From: Rhodocollybia butyracea
Lineage: Eukaryota > Basidiomycota > Agaricomycetes > Agaricales > Omphalotaceae
Length of the DNA stretch: 64,000 nucleotides
Direction: 5' to 3'
Assembly (NCBI GenBank): GCA_015501585.1
Contig: JADNRY010000091.1
Location: 1-64,000, forward strand
The position numbers and the translations under genes are program-made. Every line of letters starts with the position of its first letter. Positions within the stretch are counted from its first letter, which is position 1. Under the pieces are notes generated by a model that was not told the origin of the DNA, made no database searches, and saw only the letters and a program-made list of their open reading frames with translations. Shown one piece after another: positions 1 through 11,639 of the stretch.

Positions 1-264
1 TGAGCAACTGCAAAATATAGAGTTCCAATGAAGAAAGACCTCATGCAGATACTATAAGGTCTCCAACACTTTCACCACTCATCAAAAGCTTTGATTCCCT
101 CCAGCTGGAAGACGTGACTCTTGGAATGGATCACCATATTCAGGTGTGTCAAATAAAAGATGTCTGAATCGAGTGTCTTACAATGTCTAGGTTGCGGAAA
201 ACGCACCATTATCTCCAGTTCTTGAGCAACTAGAAACACTGATTACTGCGGCCACAATCACAAG

Positions 265-916
265 TAGGGTTTTAAAGTGCGGTGCGGTTCGGTTTTGTCA
301 GCCATTTTGGGCAAACTGATAACTGCACCAGTGGTATATTTTTTAAATTTCAGCAAACCTTGCACTGAACTGATAAGAACTGCCTCACCAGTGCCGGTTC
401 AGTGCAGTTATGCAGTTTTGAACCGGTTTGGCAATAACCCGGTGCAAACTGGTGCGGAACCGGTGAAAACGGCGGTTATACCAGTTTCAAAACATCATAT
501 ACCCTGTAGTGTTGCCTAATAAAATAATCTCTACTTATGAACAGTGTATAAAGGTATTCTTACATTAGTATAAAGTAAATTTGATGCAGTCATCAAGACC
601 CTGATTGTATACAGCTCACAGGCGCCCAAATCAAATGTGGCACATGGGCGCCTGTGAGCTGTATACAATTAAAAATTTGATTATCAGATCACATCTACTT
701 TACAATACATAAAGTCAGGCTTGAAAAACACAGTTAATAAATTATTTTCATTATGTAAATTGCACCGGTTGACCACCGGTTACCACCAGTTTTGATCAGT
801 TATGCAAATTCTTCAATTTCCAAGAACCGCAAACCGCTGCACCGGTGCAATCTTTATTTACCCTCACCGCGGTTGTCGGTTATCCAACGGTTTGTGCACC
901 GCACTTTAAAACCCTA
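265..916. mobile_element. Non-autonomous hAT-like MITE (652 bp)
   Basis: Terminal inverted repeats start TAGGGTTTTAAAGTGCGGTGC and end with the reverse complement of the same 21 bases. They are flanked by a perfect 8-bp duplication, atcacaag (257-264 and 917-924). An 8-bp duplication and a TAGGG start fit the hAT superfamily. Subterminal regions are rich in ACCGGT motifs. No coding capacity is seen. Removing it and one duplication reconnects the host transposase exon. Confidence 0.85.
604..669. repeat. 66-bp perfect hairpin nested in the hAT-like MITE
   Basis: Arms of about 25 bp (604-628 and 645-669) around a 16-nt loop, with outer ends ATTGTATACAGCTCACAGG. The outer motif resembles the ends of the TA-flanked palindrome at 7633-8089, so this is probably a minimal mariner-type foldback rather than a terminator. 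Confidence 0.6.
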
Positions 917-2190
917 ATCACAAGTGAGCCCTTGGATATGTCCAATCATTCAAAGCTGTTCACATCCTCTTCCGAGTTCTACAAAGATCGAGGATCGTCA
1001 TTTCCCATCATATTAATTGTTGAATCCCAATTTTCAGAGACTCAATCAATTCCGTGATTCCTCAGATTTCATCCCTAAAACAGGAGATGAGCAAACTCTG
1101 ATATGGATCCAGAGGGTTATTCGAGACACAATCTGTCCAGCATGGGTGAACTCAGTCCCAAAGAATTTTGGTGAAAAGAGCGCTGGCTCTGTGAAGGCTG
1201 GGGAATGGCAAACACTCAGTTCACTCTATCTTCCTATTGCCCTCATTATCCATTGGGGTGATGCTAATGGCTCCTCACCTCCCGAAGATGATTCTGAGGC
1301 AGGATATTTTTTAAAGGTCCTGGACCACACGATGGCTCTATTTCAAGCCACCATTGTAGCCCTACGCCACTCAATGTCGGTCTGCCGTGCCAACATATAT
1401 CGAAAGTATCATGCTGAATGGGTCAGAGGCTTGTCGACTTTCTTCCCTCTCGCTTGCGAAGGTAAAATCAAACCAAACATTCACACAGCTGGCCATATAT
1501 ATGACTTCCTCCTTCTTTTTGGGCCCGTCATGTCTTGGTGGTGTTTCCCGTTTGAACGCCTCATTGGTGCCCTGCAGAAAATCAACACAAGCGACCACAT
1601 AGGGGGTGCGTTTATCTGCAGTTGTCCTTTTGCTGACTTACTGATATATCATAGGTGAGATGGAAGCCACAGTCATCAAGTCTGTAACTCGTACAGCAAA
1701 TATCTGTCATTGGCTTCATCGTCCGGATTGCCCAGAGGCTGTTCGCCAGCTCAAAGTCATGTTTGACAAATGTTTCAAGCCAGTCAATGGAACAGTTAAG
1801 GAGGAGAATCGACCTCAGAAAGGCTCACAGCGTGCGTATGCGAAATGGGACAACGCAAATTTTTCACCCTCCAAAACTCATTCGGGGAATGCTACCATCA
1901 TTTACCAACCTTGCCCCGCCGAGAGGCCTATTGGAGGTGTAATCCAGGAAATTTGAAATATTAATACGGCGAGTGGTTTCACCATTGAAGTACATGTTCA
2001 GCCATTTGAAAGTCTTCCGGCATCCTTGTACAACCCCTTTTCACGATACCCCCATCTATCAGCTAAGAGTTACTCCTCGACACTGCGGAAGGAAGCAGAT
2101 ATAATTGCTCTGGACGCTATAGTTGCTCATGCTGCTCACTTTGATTACACTCACAACAGAACCGTACTAGTCAATCTGTGTAGAGACTAA

Positions 2191-3400
2191 GCTTTTATAC
2201 CATAATATATACAATAATCCCTCCATTCTCGCTGTCAAGTGTCCGCAATGACCTGAAACTAGGGTAACACGGCTTCAATGAACTCTGCGGTAAGTATTTT
2301 TCACCTTCAAATAACGAATGTACTAGATCCTGGACGTGCCAGTGTCAGGCCAAAGATGCGCCTGCAATTTTTCAAACCAAACCCTGCCACGGTATGTTTG
2401 TTTGTCTGCAGAAGCTATTTGCCAGCTCAACGTTGTTTTCAGTCATTAAGCATGCAACTTTCCTTATATCGCTTCACCATGGCTTGCTCTGAAATGGACA
2501 CTCTTGTTTCTAAGCTCCAGAACTTTTGTTCTCAAATACTCAAGTTTTAAGAACTAGTACTACAGAAATATCAACAAGCTTTGCATGAGCACGAGAGAAT
2601 CTACGCGAGGTGACCATCTTTTTTTAAAATTCTGCGGATGATGATTCTTAGCTTTTTCTAGCTTTACGACCGTACTCAACACATCCGCGACCTCGATTTT
2701 GTGCTGAACGGACTTGGGCCGATGGACGTGGATTAAATCGGTGCTTACTCAGAACTTTACATGTCATCCTCACTAACCCGATTTTTTGCAGTCCCAAACG
2801 CTTGCCGAATCCTCCTATTCAACCTCTTCTCGCGATTCTCTGTACATACAACTATTGATATTTACAGCTTCGATTGGACGCACTGGACGCGCCAGTCGTG
2901 CCAGCGTCAAGCCCTTGACGTGCCTGTGACATTTCAGCCCTGCTGAACTTTGTCCTTTCAGCCTAACTTTCCTATATGCTGAAATACCAGGTGAAGGCAC
3001 CATATTCAGCTACAGTTTCAGTTGGTCTGATTTTCCTCCTTTCATCTTGTCTTTTGTATATCTTGAAATGTATATATTCTGGCTAGTTGAATGTAGCTCT
3101 GATATGAGTTAATTTAGTACAAGTATTGGCAACGTCGAATTATCTACATTCAGTATACATATATCCTATGTTGGAAAAAGGGCTTAAATACAACGTTTCT
3201 GTTCAAGATTTGAACCGCCCGAAATATTCAATTTCGATTCAACTTTCGGTGAGGCCCAAATTCCAACCAAAAATTTCTAATTCAGAAAACATATCCGCTG
3301 AGCGGATAGTTGTTACTTTCCGGTGTGTAGCGTGAACCTTTGATTGAGCTGCGGGAATAGCTTAAGTTGGCTTCTACGCTGAAAGTGGCTTTTAGCCGGC
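2191..3400. other. Intergenic, no gene recognised
   Basis: No reading frame here shows a recognisable domain or a plausible intron-exon structure. Only short stop-limited frames are present. A palindromic-looking stretch with CTTAAGTTGGCTT and CCGGCTTAAGTTG lies at 3360-3410, right where the Gypsy relic starts, and may mark its truncation point. Confidence 0.5.
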
Positions 3401-4018
3401 TTAAGTTGAGGGGTACTTTTCCTGACATAGAGGGTCACCTTTGATTTCTCTAACAATCCTAAAGTGCTGAGGAAGTTCACCAATAATTGGCTTCACCTTC
3501 CTGGCTACAGGCTTGTATTTGAACACAGATTCAATTGGCTCTGATAAATTACAACCCAGAGTGGGTGCAGGTTCTTGTACAGGGGAAAAGAGACTCCCAT
3601 AAAAAAGTGGAAACTGTTTTTGGGTTTTATCTTTTTCTAGTGTTTTTGGGGTCCCAGAGGACTTGTCCAAATTTTCCAATGTTTTTGGCTTTTCCACATT
3701 TTCTAATTTTTCTGTGCTTTTCTGCAAGTTCAAAGAGGCCTCTGGCTCAACTGCAACTGAGCAAGTAGCATGTTGATCCTTTGGAGTGTTCTCTGCACTT
3801 GGCTTTTCTTTATAAATATCATTCAAGAAATTACAAAGACTAGATTGAGCCGCTCTATCATTCTGTGTCCCCTTCAAAGACTTTGCCAAATAGGCATTTC
3901 TCAGTTGGGCTGCAGAAAAGTTCTTTTTCTTTGGTAAGCAATAATTCTGGATTTTTACTTCCATGAGTTGATCAACTTCAAAAATAACAGCTACCTCTCC
4001 TTGATCATCCTTAATCAA
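3401..4018 (-). pseudogene. Gypsy linker between protease and reverse transcriptase, truncated
   Basis: A Lys/Glu/Thr-rich linker of about 200 codons that ends in VARKVKPIIGELPQHFRI followed by IKGDPL. In related mushroom elements this kind of motif directly precedes the RT domain. The RT is absent: the sequence stops being recognisable at 3401. This supports truncation of the element rather than an alternative gene. Confidence 0.6.
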
Positions 4019-4731
4019 CTCATCAAGGTTAGCAGAAAACCCTGAACCTTAGGTTTGGTTCCTGAGTCTTCCCCTGCTGCTTTCTTCTGTTCATCGGGTT
4101 CATCAATGATTTCAACATTTGGCGGCCTTTTAGTCAATATCGCTGCAGTTCCTCTGGCAAAGGTAGGTATGGTTAACCTTCTGCTGGTCATTGGGTCTTT
4201 CAAGGTCACAATCTGTCTTCCATCAGAGAAATTCTGGATCTGAGTTTGCAACAAAGTGTCAAAGGGTCTTCCTAGAAGTACATCATAGGCAGGTGATCGA
4301 ATAACATGGTCTTGCAATAATACAGTCATATCATCAAAAAGGAATGGTACATTCTTTGCCAAACCCAATGATTTATCTAAGCCTTTGTTTGCACTTTGCA
4401 TATAAATCACAACATCAGGATCCCAGACTAAGCCAGTCTTTTCAGCTTTATCTTGGGATATGGATACTATTTGTGAACCTGAGTCCAACAAACATTCTAT
4501 GTGCATTCTTCCATTCAGGAGTGGGTAGATTGACCTTAGACTCTGAGAATCAGAGGCTACCACAATCTGTTTGGGTTTCTCATCTGGCGCAAGAGCTTCT
4601 AGGTATTGTAGAACAACATCCCCAACAACATAGGCTGAGACTGTCTCGCCATTATTGGACTTCACTGTATCTACTTTTTCCCAGGTCGCAGCAGGTAAAG
4701 CTTGGACATCGATAGTATGTATCACTATCAA
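4015..4731 (-). pseudogene. Gypsy retropepsin-like aspartic protease
   Basis: The frame encodes a single-domain retroviral-type aspartic protease, which would cut the Gag-Pol polyprotein. The active-site triad is visible as ECLLDSGSQIVSIS (Asp-Ser-Gly intact), and the C-terminal half has the DVLLGRPFD strand typical of mushroom Gypsy proteases. The frame ends after a frameshift near 4030. In the shifted frame the reading continues as FSANLDELIKDDQG into the downstream linker (4018-3401). The protease core looks intact, but the polyprotein is not. Confidence 0.78.
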
Positions 4732-5627
4732 AGTTTATCCCTTTGAATTGGGACTTAACTTGAGTGGAATTTAATGTCTTTGCAGGTACCTTCTGCTGAC
4801 TAACTCTTGCCTTCAATTCTTCTCTAATGGGTTTTGCAGCAGACAATAATTCACTAGTTTTGAGGGTGACATCACTGTCAAGAATCCTCTCCACAAGCTC
4901 ATTAGCTGTGCCACTTCTTTCAATGGGTGCAACAAAATTGTATGCAGTTCCTTTGCTCTCTGCCTGAGGTGGACTTTCATCTCTTTCAGAAATTGAAGTC
5001 CCCATCATTGGAAGCTCAGAAACATCTCTCACATTCATATAGGGGTTGGCCGGAATTTCTCCAACCTCAAACTCTTTCTCTTTGAACTTGTCTTTTTCTT
5101 TACTTTTATTCTTCATAGGAGAGACAGAAACATATGCTCGATTTGCTGTATTAGAATGGTTCTCAGAGGACTTGGTAACAGCATCAGTCCTGATCATTGA
5201 ACTCTTCATTTTTCCTGCTTCTCTTGCTCTTGTTGTCTCCTAGACTGAACAAAAGCTTCCAACTCATTCAAAGTCATTTGTCCCTGATTCTGTTGTACAA
5301 GTTGTGTCATTGGAGTGACATTCCTCATACTATTCATAGGTTGAGTATTATAGTTCATTCCCATATTTGGGTTGAACTGACTCTGATTCAAAAATTGGTT
5401 CATTGGAGGAGCCATGGTATTCATATACTGATTTCCGGGTGGTGTCCATCCAACTTAAGAAAATTGAGTCAGCGGCAAAGAAGGAACTGCACTCGGCTCA
5501 GACACATTGTACATCTGAGAATGAGGAGTTCTCATACCCTGCAACTCTCTCTCTAACTGAGCAATCTTCACATCTCTATCATCCCGTTGATTACTCAAAT
5601 AAATGGACATTGTAGCAGTATTTAGTA
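4652..5627 (-). pseudogene. Gypsy gag/pol linker, three broken frames
   Basis: This is the continuation of gag beyond the MITE. It starts with a short predicted coiled coil (RDVKIAQLERELQG) and is followed by a Met/Asn/Gln-rich tract (about 5424-5206) and a Lys/Glu-rich tract (5209-4652). An in-frame TAA at 5455-5457 splits the first two blocks. The third block is in another frame and begins within an ATGA overlap at 5209-5206, which could be a frameshift or a chance stop/start overlap. The final residues overlap the protease frame and are out of phase with it, so one more frameshift lies near 4700. No enzymatic domain is visible in this stretch. Confidence 0.65.
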
Positions 5628-6327
5628 TAAAGATGTCCACAAGTCCAAGTGCCACCCAAGTACCTGCAGGTAGGAGCCATGGGAATACTCGCAGGTATTA
5701 CTACCCGCGGATCCGGGTATCCGTTTCCCACGGATCACGCCGGGTCACGGGTATCACTTCAAAAAAAATTAAGCTACTTGCAGGTACTTGCAGGTACTTG
5801 CAAGAAGCCAAAAGCACCTTGTGGGAGGGCAAGAATTTTTTTTTTCACACAAAGAAAGGCTGAAATATGCTCTCCTCTATGCAATAGACCTTGTTTGAGC
5901 AGCTCATATGTCCACCTAGCATGTAGCAAGTTATAAGTGGCTATATGCACTATAGTACACTATGATGAATATAGTCTCTTTTTAGCTTCTAGACTTGTAC
6001 CAGTCAAGGACTACTGTTCTCTACCTACATCATGCTCTATTCTATGCACTAGGCACCTACTGAGTATCTCACACTCATACCTTCCATGTAGTAACCATTT
6101 TATTATTATTGTAAGTACTAAATCCTTGCAGATACTCACAAGTATCTTGTGAGTACCTGTGTTGGCTGGGATCTGCAAGTACCCGCAAGTACTTGTGTTA
6201 AACTACCTGCGGATCCGGGTATCCGTTTGCCACGGATATATACGGGTCACGGGTAGCCCCTTGAGTCCCACAAGTACCCGTGCAACGGATCCGGGTACTA
6301 CTTGACCCGGACTCATGGACATCTTTA
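5628..6327. mobile_element. hAT-like MITE (700 bp) inserted in gag
   Basis: Inverted ends TAAAGATGTCCAYRAGTCC with a perfect 8-bp target duplication atttagta (5620-5627 and 6328-6335). The interior is non-coding and contains many GGATCCGGGTATCCGTT and CAAGTACYTGCAGGTA-like motifs in both orientations. A right-end fragment of the same family lies at about 15525-15661. Confidence 0.85.
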
Positions 6328-7110
6328 ATTTAGTATACCAGGGATATTCGCAGGAGTACTCTGCACAAAGTTCACAGATCTGTTCTTCTCTTTCGAGGCA
6401 TAGTAATAATCAATCCGGTCTTTCTCACATACAGCCCCAACTGGTTCTCGAGGAATAGGGTAATTGCCAGGCAATCTGACTCTGCCATTAACCACAACAA
6501 TTCTACCCAGTTCAATCAAGTCAGCCTTGTGAGGGCAATCATCTCTCATATGGCCTTCTTCATTACAGAAGAAGCAAGCAAATCTATTCTGCTGGTGTTC
6601 ATTTGAGGCAAATCTGACATTGTGATTACTATATCCCCCAGAGTTTTGTGGGTTAGAGTGCTGATGTCCAGCATTCTTGTCTACGGTACTCTGTTGAAAT
6701 GTTCTCATCAAGTCATTGAGCTGCTTAGAATTTTCATTTCTAAGTTGCTCTTGATCTATCTTGATGGTATCCAGAAGGACAGCCATCTTTTCTGAAATCA
6801 AGTCAGACACTTGCTGTTGCAAATATTCTGGCTTGACTGCTATCTTAGATGTGGAAGCAGAGGACATTGTTCTAGGACTTTCATAAGACAGTGGGTCTGT
6901 CCCAGGCATAGTCCCTCTAACAATCTCTTCTCCTTGTGTTATCACATCATCAATCTCATACATGTCATCCTGCCTAGCCTTGAGTCCAGCGGGTACTTTT
7001 CTAGTCTTGCCTTTCAAACGCGAGGCAGACAAAATTGCGGATCTAAAGCTGACATCCAAAGCTCCTGTAAATTTCTCTACAAGTTCTCTGGTTGTCACTA
7101 AGGGCTCCAC
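6328..7110 (-). pseudogene. Gypsy gag, N-terminal part with CCHC zinc knuckle
   Basis: This frame of about 260 codons encodes a Gag fragment, the structural protein of a retrotransposon particle. The decisive motif is CFFCNEEGHMRDDCPH, a C-x2-C-x4-H-x4-C zinc knuckle that binds RNA, at about residues 177-190. It is preceded by a Gln/Asn-rich region. The frame is closed artificially at 6325 by the MITE. After removal of the MITE and one target duplication it continues into the frame at 5627, where GILN joins TATMSIYLSNQ. The 5' end is missing: a stop lies a few codons upstream of 7110, and a palindromic element sits at 7286. Confidence 0.78.
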
Positions 7111-7285
7111 TTGTACTGCTGCTCCAGCCTAGCTGGGCGGGTTCAATTCTAGTTTAATAGCTCTGAACTTTCTGATGAGTGCTATCATAGCCACCCAAAA
7201 AGAGACTGAAGTTACTCCAACAGTACTTCTTATGATTCAACCTTGATATCCCTGGGCTTCAACTGTCCAGTTTTCATCTTTGAAC

Positions 7286-8426
7286 CACTTCAGGCAGCCC
7301 CTCAATACCCCATATTAGGGTCAATAACCCATGTCAAGAATGGCCCTAATTAGGCCTGGAGTCCAGGAATTGAACCACCCTTGGATCCATCCACCCAATT
7401 TAAAATAAGATAGGATGCATCCACCATGGATGAAAATAGTTATGGTACTATCCTCTGATGGATGGACCCCAAAAGTTAATGACTTGTAAGTAATCATCAC
7501 ATAGCTTAAACACTCATACAAATCACTATAAACAATAATATAACAAAGACTTACAATGATTAGTATGTTAGGCAATAACTGTTTACAAGCTATAGTAGTC
7601 AATTACTAGTGGCAGAAATTGTTTTGATTGTAGACAGTTCACGGCGACGCTTGGGCGCTTAAATTAGCGCCTTACTTGTCGCTGTATATCACTGACTTTG
7701 TACAATTTTTTAACAAGTTCTACTATTGTCGAGCTTCATACAATAAGCTATGTGATGATTACTTACAAGTCATTAACTTTTGGTCCATCAGAGGATGGTA
7801 CCATAACTATTTTCATCCATGGTGGATGCAACCATGTGGTCTTGATCCAGTGGAGGCACCCACAATTAGATGCACCCACTGCATGCAAAACCACTAGGTT
7901 GCATCCAGAGGTGGATAGATCCATTATGGAGGGTTCCCAAACTTGTATTTTATATTTATCCATCTTTGGATGCAACAACTTGATAGAAATCACATGGTAG
8001 AACTTGTTAAGAAAATTTGCACAAAGTCAGTGATATAGAGCAACGAGTACGGCGCTAATTTAAGCGCCCAAGCTTCGCCGTGAGCTGTCTACAATCAAAA
8101 CAATTTCTGCCACTAGTAATTGACTACTATAGCTTGTAAACAGCTATTGCCAAACATACTAATGATTGTAAGTCTTTATTATATTATTGTTTATAGTGAG
8201 TGTTTAAGTTATGTAATGATCACTTTTGGGTGCACCCATGATGGATGCTACCACCGAAGGATGGTACCATAACTATTTTCATCCATGGTGGATGCATCCT
8301 ATCTTATTTTCAATTGGGTGGATGGATCCAAGGGTGGTTCAATACCTGGACTCCAGGCCTAATTAGGGCCATTCTTGACATGGGTTATTGACCCTAATAT
8401 GGGGTTTTGAGTGGCTGCCTGAAGTG
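7286..8426. mobile_element. 1.14-kb foldback element with CACTTCAGGCA ends
   Basis: Both ends read CACTTCAGGCAGCC inward and are flanked by a perfect 8-bp duplication, ctttgaac (7278-7285 and 8427-8434). The arms are near-perfect inverted repeats of about 340 bp. The centre is occupied by another palindrome (7633-8089). The terminal motif is the same as the right end of the elements at 17905-27561 and 41700-44984. No coding potential; short frames are mirror images of each other. Confidence 0.82.
7633..8089. mobile_element. TA-flanked palindromic MITE nested in the foldback element
   Basis: Ends GACAGTTCACGGCG and CGCCGTGAGCTGTC are inverted and flanked by TA (7631-7632, 8090-8091), as expected for Tc1/mariner-type insertion. 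Just inside is a second inverted motif, GGGCGCTTAAATTAGCGCC. The core repeats the sequence TTTTCATCCATGGTGGATGC, which also occurs in the outer arms, so the core may derive from the outer family. Confidence 0.6.
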
Positions 8427-8450
8427 CTTTGAACTTGCTCCTTCAAACCC

Positions 8451-8688
8451 TGTTGTATGTAACGCTTTGATAATCCCATATCGGATATGATACAACTCTG
8501 GAGTACTTACCAACCATTACTCACCCGGTTATTGATACCTCGTATGTACCGGACTACCTTAGAAATATCTATTATTGTGCACAGTATATAAGGCTTTCTC
8601 TAAAGCCAGTACCTATAGTCTTCAATCTAGTCTCTTCTATCTCTCGAGCCTCACACTTATTCAGTCCCTGCGCCGGATATTTACAACA
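8451..8688 (+). mobile_element. Solo LTR (238 bp), family A
   Basis: Starts TGTTGTATG, ends TTTACAACA, and is flanked by a 5-bp duplication, aaccc (8446-8450, 8689-8693). It contains a TATA box (AGTATATAAGG at about 8584). A solo LTR is what remains when the two LTRs of one element recombine. A second copy lies at 38062-38289 in opposite orientation, and a 3' fragment at 38577-38637. Confidence 0.85.
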
Positions 8689-8693
8689 AACCC

Positions 8694-10260
8694 TCCCTGT
8701 ACTTTCTTACCCAACTTCAACATTCCTGTTGACTCCGTCTCTATTTTATTTAAAAAGGGATATCTGGCCCCTGACAGCCAGACAAGAACTGAATTTAGAG
8801 TAACTCTCCAGTGAAGACTATCACTGATGAGACTCACAAGAGAAAAGAGAAAACCATCAGAAGTAATCTTTGGACAACTGTCTTGAGTTGAAAAAAAAAA
8901 GTTGTCACTTAACCTTCTCAATGATACAGAGTTCTCAGAGAACCTTTGAGCTGAACTAGTGTTTTTGTGGAATTGATGGCTTGACCTGAATTCTGTTCAA
9001 ATGCTACCCTTTATTAGAACTGAAGAACAGTTTTAGTAACTACCTGGTGCATTTACCAACACCATGAAAGTAAACCCACTGGTCAAGAAGCTTTGAATCA
9101 GAATTCAGATAGATGACTACCTTGGTCTCATGGGCAAATCTCAGTCAGAGTCAGACAAAATAGAGTCAAAGCCGCTAGCCTGCACTTGGTGTAGCCTGTT
9201 GCATTGTCATTAACACTCATGATTATTACCAAGGAGTTTAGAGTTTCTTGAGCGCAAAGAGGTTGCATACTTGAAAGAATGAACTTCAGAGTAATAATGA
9301 GAGGTCCAAGATGAGTTACTGGAAGAACTGTGTTAAAATATACCTAGTGTATGACACAAGTTGCATAGTAGTCTCATCTCTCCCCGCATCATTAAATAAC
9401 TCATAATCGGAATATGAACAGAATGGTTGCAAACTATCGAATATGTGATATGAAACTCAATTGTTTCTGGGATATGGAATCATTCTGCACAAGTCCATTC
9501 CTGACTTAGCAGAATGTGGACTTCTCGTTACAAGCAGAAGTTACAAGTCAATTGGATGTCACTATGGATTCCCAATCTCTTGACTCCTTTGACCTGGTAG
9601 CATTTGGATCAACAAAGTAAATTTTGTTTAAAGACAAAGATTTGACAAGATTGAGTTCTGCATCTTCATGAAACTCCTTCTGCCACATATTTAAATAAAC
9701 ATAAGAATGATTGAATCCAAGTTTTACTGAAAATAAACTTGTAACTATAGTGACTGTAAAGTTGCTTGGAATGATTTGATCTTCGGAAAGAATGTTTCCC
9801 AACAAGATTGACAAAATCAACTTGTTCAGAGGATTATTTGAACTTGATGGAACTATGTAGGCCAAGAATAGCCATCCCATTCAAGGAAGAATCTGACTCT
9901 GAAAGCATTTGACTAGCATCAGTCACCTAGAACTTGAAAAAGATGATGTGACCTTAGTACAAACACATGTACAATAGCACAAGCAGTAGAACCAGAGTTT
10001 GGATTGACATTGAAATCGAGATATGAGGACTGGAGTCTTGTGAAAATCAAATGTAATATTTACTCTCTGATGCACATGTACTGTCCACTGTCTCACAAGC
10101 ATTGGAAGCTGGAATGCCTGCCTGTTAGTCCTGTTACAAAGTTAATATTCAGAGCTGTGTTACTTGCAAGGATTGAGATACCCAATGTATCATTGACAGA
10201 CTTAGCCACCAGTCGGCCTGGGCCCTCATGTTGAACTGAGGACAGTTCATATTTAGTAAG
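8694..10260. other. No gene recognised; possible decayed retroelement interior
   Basis: No domain is recognisable in any frame, and frames are short. The only hint is a purine tract, AGTAAGGGGGAGATGATACG, at about 10255-10275. It resembles the polypurine tract just before a 3' LTR, so this may be a heavily decayed LTR element interior. Confidence 0.35.
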
Positions 10261-11600
10261 GGGGAGATGATACGCCCAAAACCCTTTTGGCCCTAGAATA
10301 CTGTTTTTTGGCATTTCTGCAGTGTACATAGTATCTGGAAGTCATTGGGAGTGCTACCCATGATCTCTAGTTACTGAAACCCACCCTCATGACCTGTAGT
10401 CTCATATGTATCTGTCTTGTCTCTACAATTCACATATCCAGAAGGATTTATCAGTATGCAGTGCTCCATCTGATAAAGCATGCAAGAGACTATGGTCTGG
10501 ACCTTGTGTATCAATGTGTTTCGCTTGAATCCAATGTAATACAAGCTCGTCCAACCTCTATTTGCTCAGAATTGTGATATATGCACTTCTCACTATATGT
10601 TAAGTCATCCCCTGCTTGACAACTCTGAAAGAAAAGGAGTCTGTTATGTATATTTGGTTCCCCGAGGTCTATTCAATCGACATACACTAGAAGCACTCCC
10701 AGTAGTATTTGTAGCATTTGTGCAGCACCACTTCACAAGTTATGAAGGTGGTATCCATTACTACTTATAATATTGGGATTAGAAGAGTACCTCCTTAGAA
10801 AGGTGTCACGCATGCGAAATATGATCGCGGCGGCGGTTGGAGAACTCAATAGATATACTAGAGAGTCCAAATCCGAAGTCCCGAGTCATGCCGATGTCCG
10901 GAAGTGGTTGAAAACGGAGATCTTGCTATAACTCCGAAATTAGGTCACTATTTGTTTAAGCTGAACATGAGCTAAAACCGCCGTTCCCCTGCATCCTCTG
11001 TGGTACTTTCGAGATAGGACAGTGTCCCTAGACCCTCTAGCATCGCTATAACCGAGTACAAGCATTTATAGAAGCTTGTTGTCCCTTCCCAAGTACAGGG
11101 AAGAGTGATAATCTCCAATTTCGGAGTGTTGATTTGAAATTTGAATTGAAATATAATAGAAACATGAAACTCGGCTCGTTAGAAGCTAGAGAGCGGTTTG
11201 ACACACCCTTAAGTGGTCTGTGCACACTACACAGCCGCGCTCCTGCTCTATATAATGTAGCCCAGATTGATGTTTGATGCCCAGGTTTGGATTCCCCCTC
11301 ACATTAGAGGCAGGGATTTCCTCCTCACTTCACACAGCTGTATTATTAGCTTTGTTTGTTTTGTTTCAAGTTTAGTAAAGTTCAGTCCAGTAAAGTATTG
11401 TAGATAGGCTGCAGTCAGAGCTCTGTCTGGGTAGACAACCTCTGGTCAGTGCTTTCTTGTATTATATATATATCTCCCTCTCCCCCCCTTTTTCCTAAGT
11501 TCTTGCATTCACTTTTCATTTCGAAGGTCAACTCTTTGTAATTTCACATCCCCCCTCTGAACTTAGAGTCTTTATTGTAGTTTTGTGGTTGGTGTTGATG
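10261..11600. other. Non-coding, LTR-like regulatory sequence but no paired LTR
   Basis: No gene seen. A TATA-like CTCTATATAATG (about 11248) followed by a pyrimidine-rich stretch (about 11460-11500) looks like the promoter/leader part of an LTR. I found no second copy and no convincing target duplication, so the boundaries are not assigned. Confidence 0.3.
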
Positions 11601-11639
11601 GTTTGGCTGTTTATTGGCCATTTCTCACACTTTCCGCCT

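Larger units (their letters stand above)
1..2190 (+). pseudogene. CACTA-type (DUF4218-like) transposase, C-terminal remnant
   Basis: The readable exons resemble the C-terminal DUF4218-like part of CACTA/EnSpm transposases that are abundant in mushrooms. Visible hallmarks are an IHTAGHIYDFLLLFGPV segment followed by WWCFPFERLIGALQ. Two short introns fit: 144-190 (GTGTGT..TCTAG, 47 nt) and 1606-1654 (GTGCGT..CATAG, 49 nt). The second joins LQKINTSDHIGG to EMEATVIKSV in frame. The 5' part lies outside the window. Three things mark it as dead: the exon around 256/917 is interrupted by a hAT-like MITE, there is an in-frame TGA at 1954-1956, and the same frame then stays open to a TAA at 2188-2190. 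The stretch between about 1000 and 1020 may hold a further splice or a frameshift. The family assignment rests on remembered motifs, not a search. Confidence 0.72.
3401..7130 (-). mobile_element. Decayed Ty3/Gypsy retrotransposon: gag, protease and linker only
   Basis: Minus-strand frames read, in order, gag with a zinc knuckle, a coiled/low-complexity tail, a retropepsin-like protease and a linker that stops just before the expected reverse transcriptase. No RT, integrase or LTR was found. Lesions seen are a MITE insertion (5628-6327), an in-frame TAA at 5455-5457, frameshifts near 5206, 4700 and 4030, and truncation at both ends. It is an old, dead copy. Confidence 0.8.

Noticed and set aside
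604..669. Rho-independent-style terminator hairpin
   Set aside because: The context is eukaryotic and nested in a MITE; the TA-rich ends resemble other palindromic elements in the window.
1387..1602. Overlapping alternative-frame and antisense open frames over the CACTA exon
   Set aside because: No family resemblance; they are shadows of the transposase frame.
4652..5209. Genuine stop/start (ATGA) reinitiation between gag frames
   Set aside because: Other frameshifts and a stop in the same relic make random decay the simpler reading; kept only as a note.
10804..11546. Full LTR from TGTCACGC to TTTCACA
   Set aside because: No matching second copy and no direct 5-bp duplication; only TATA-like context.
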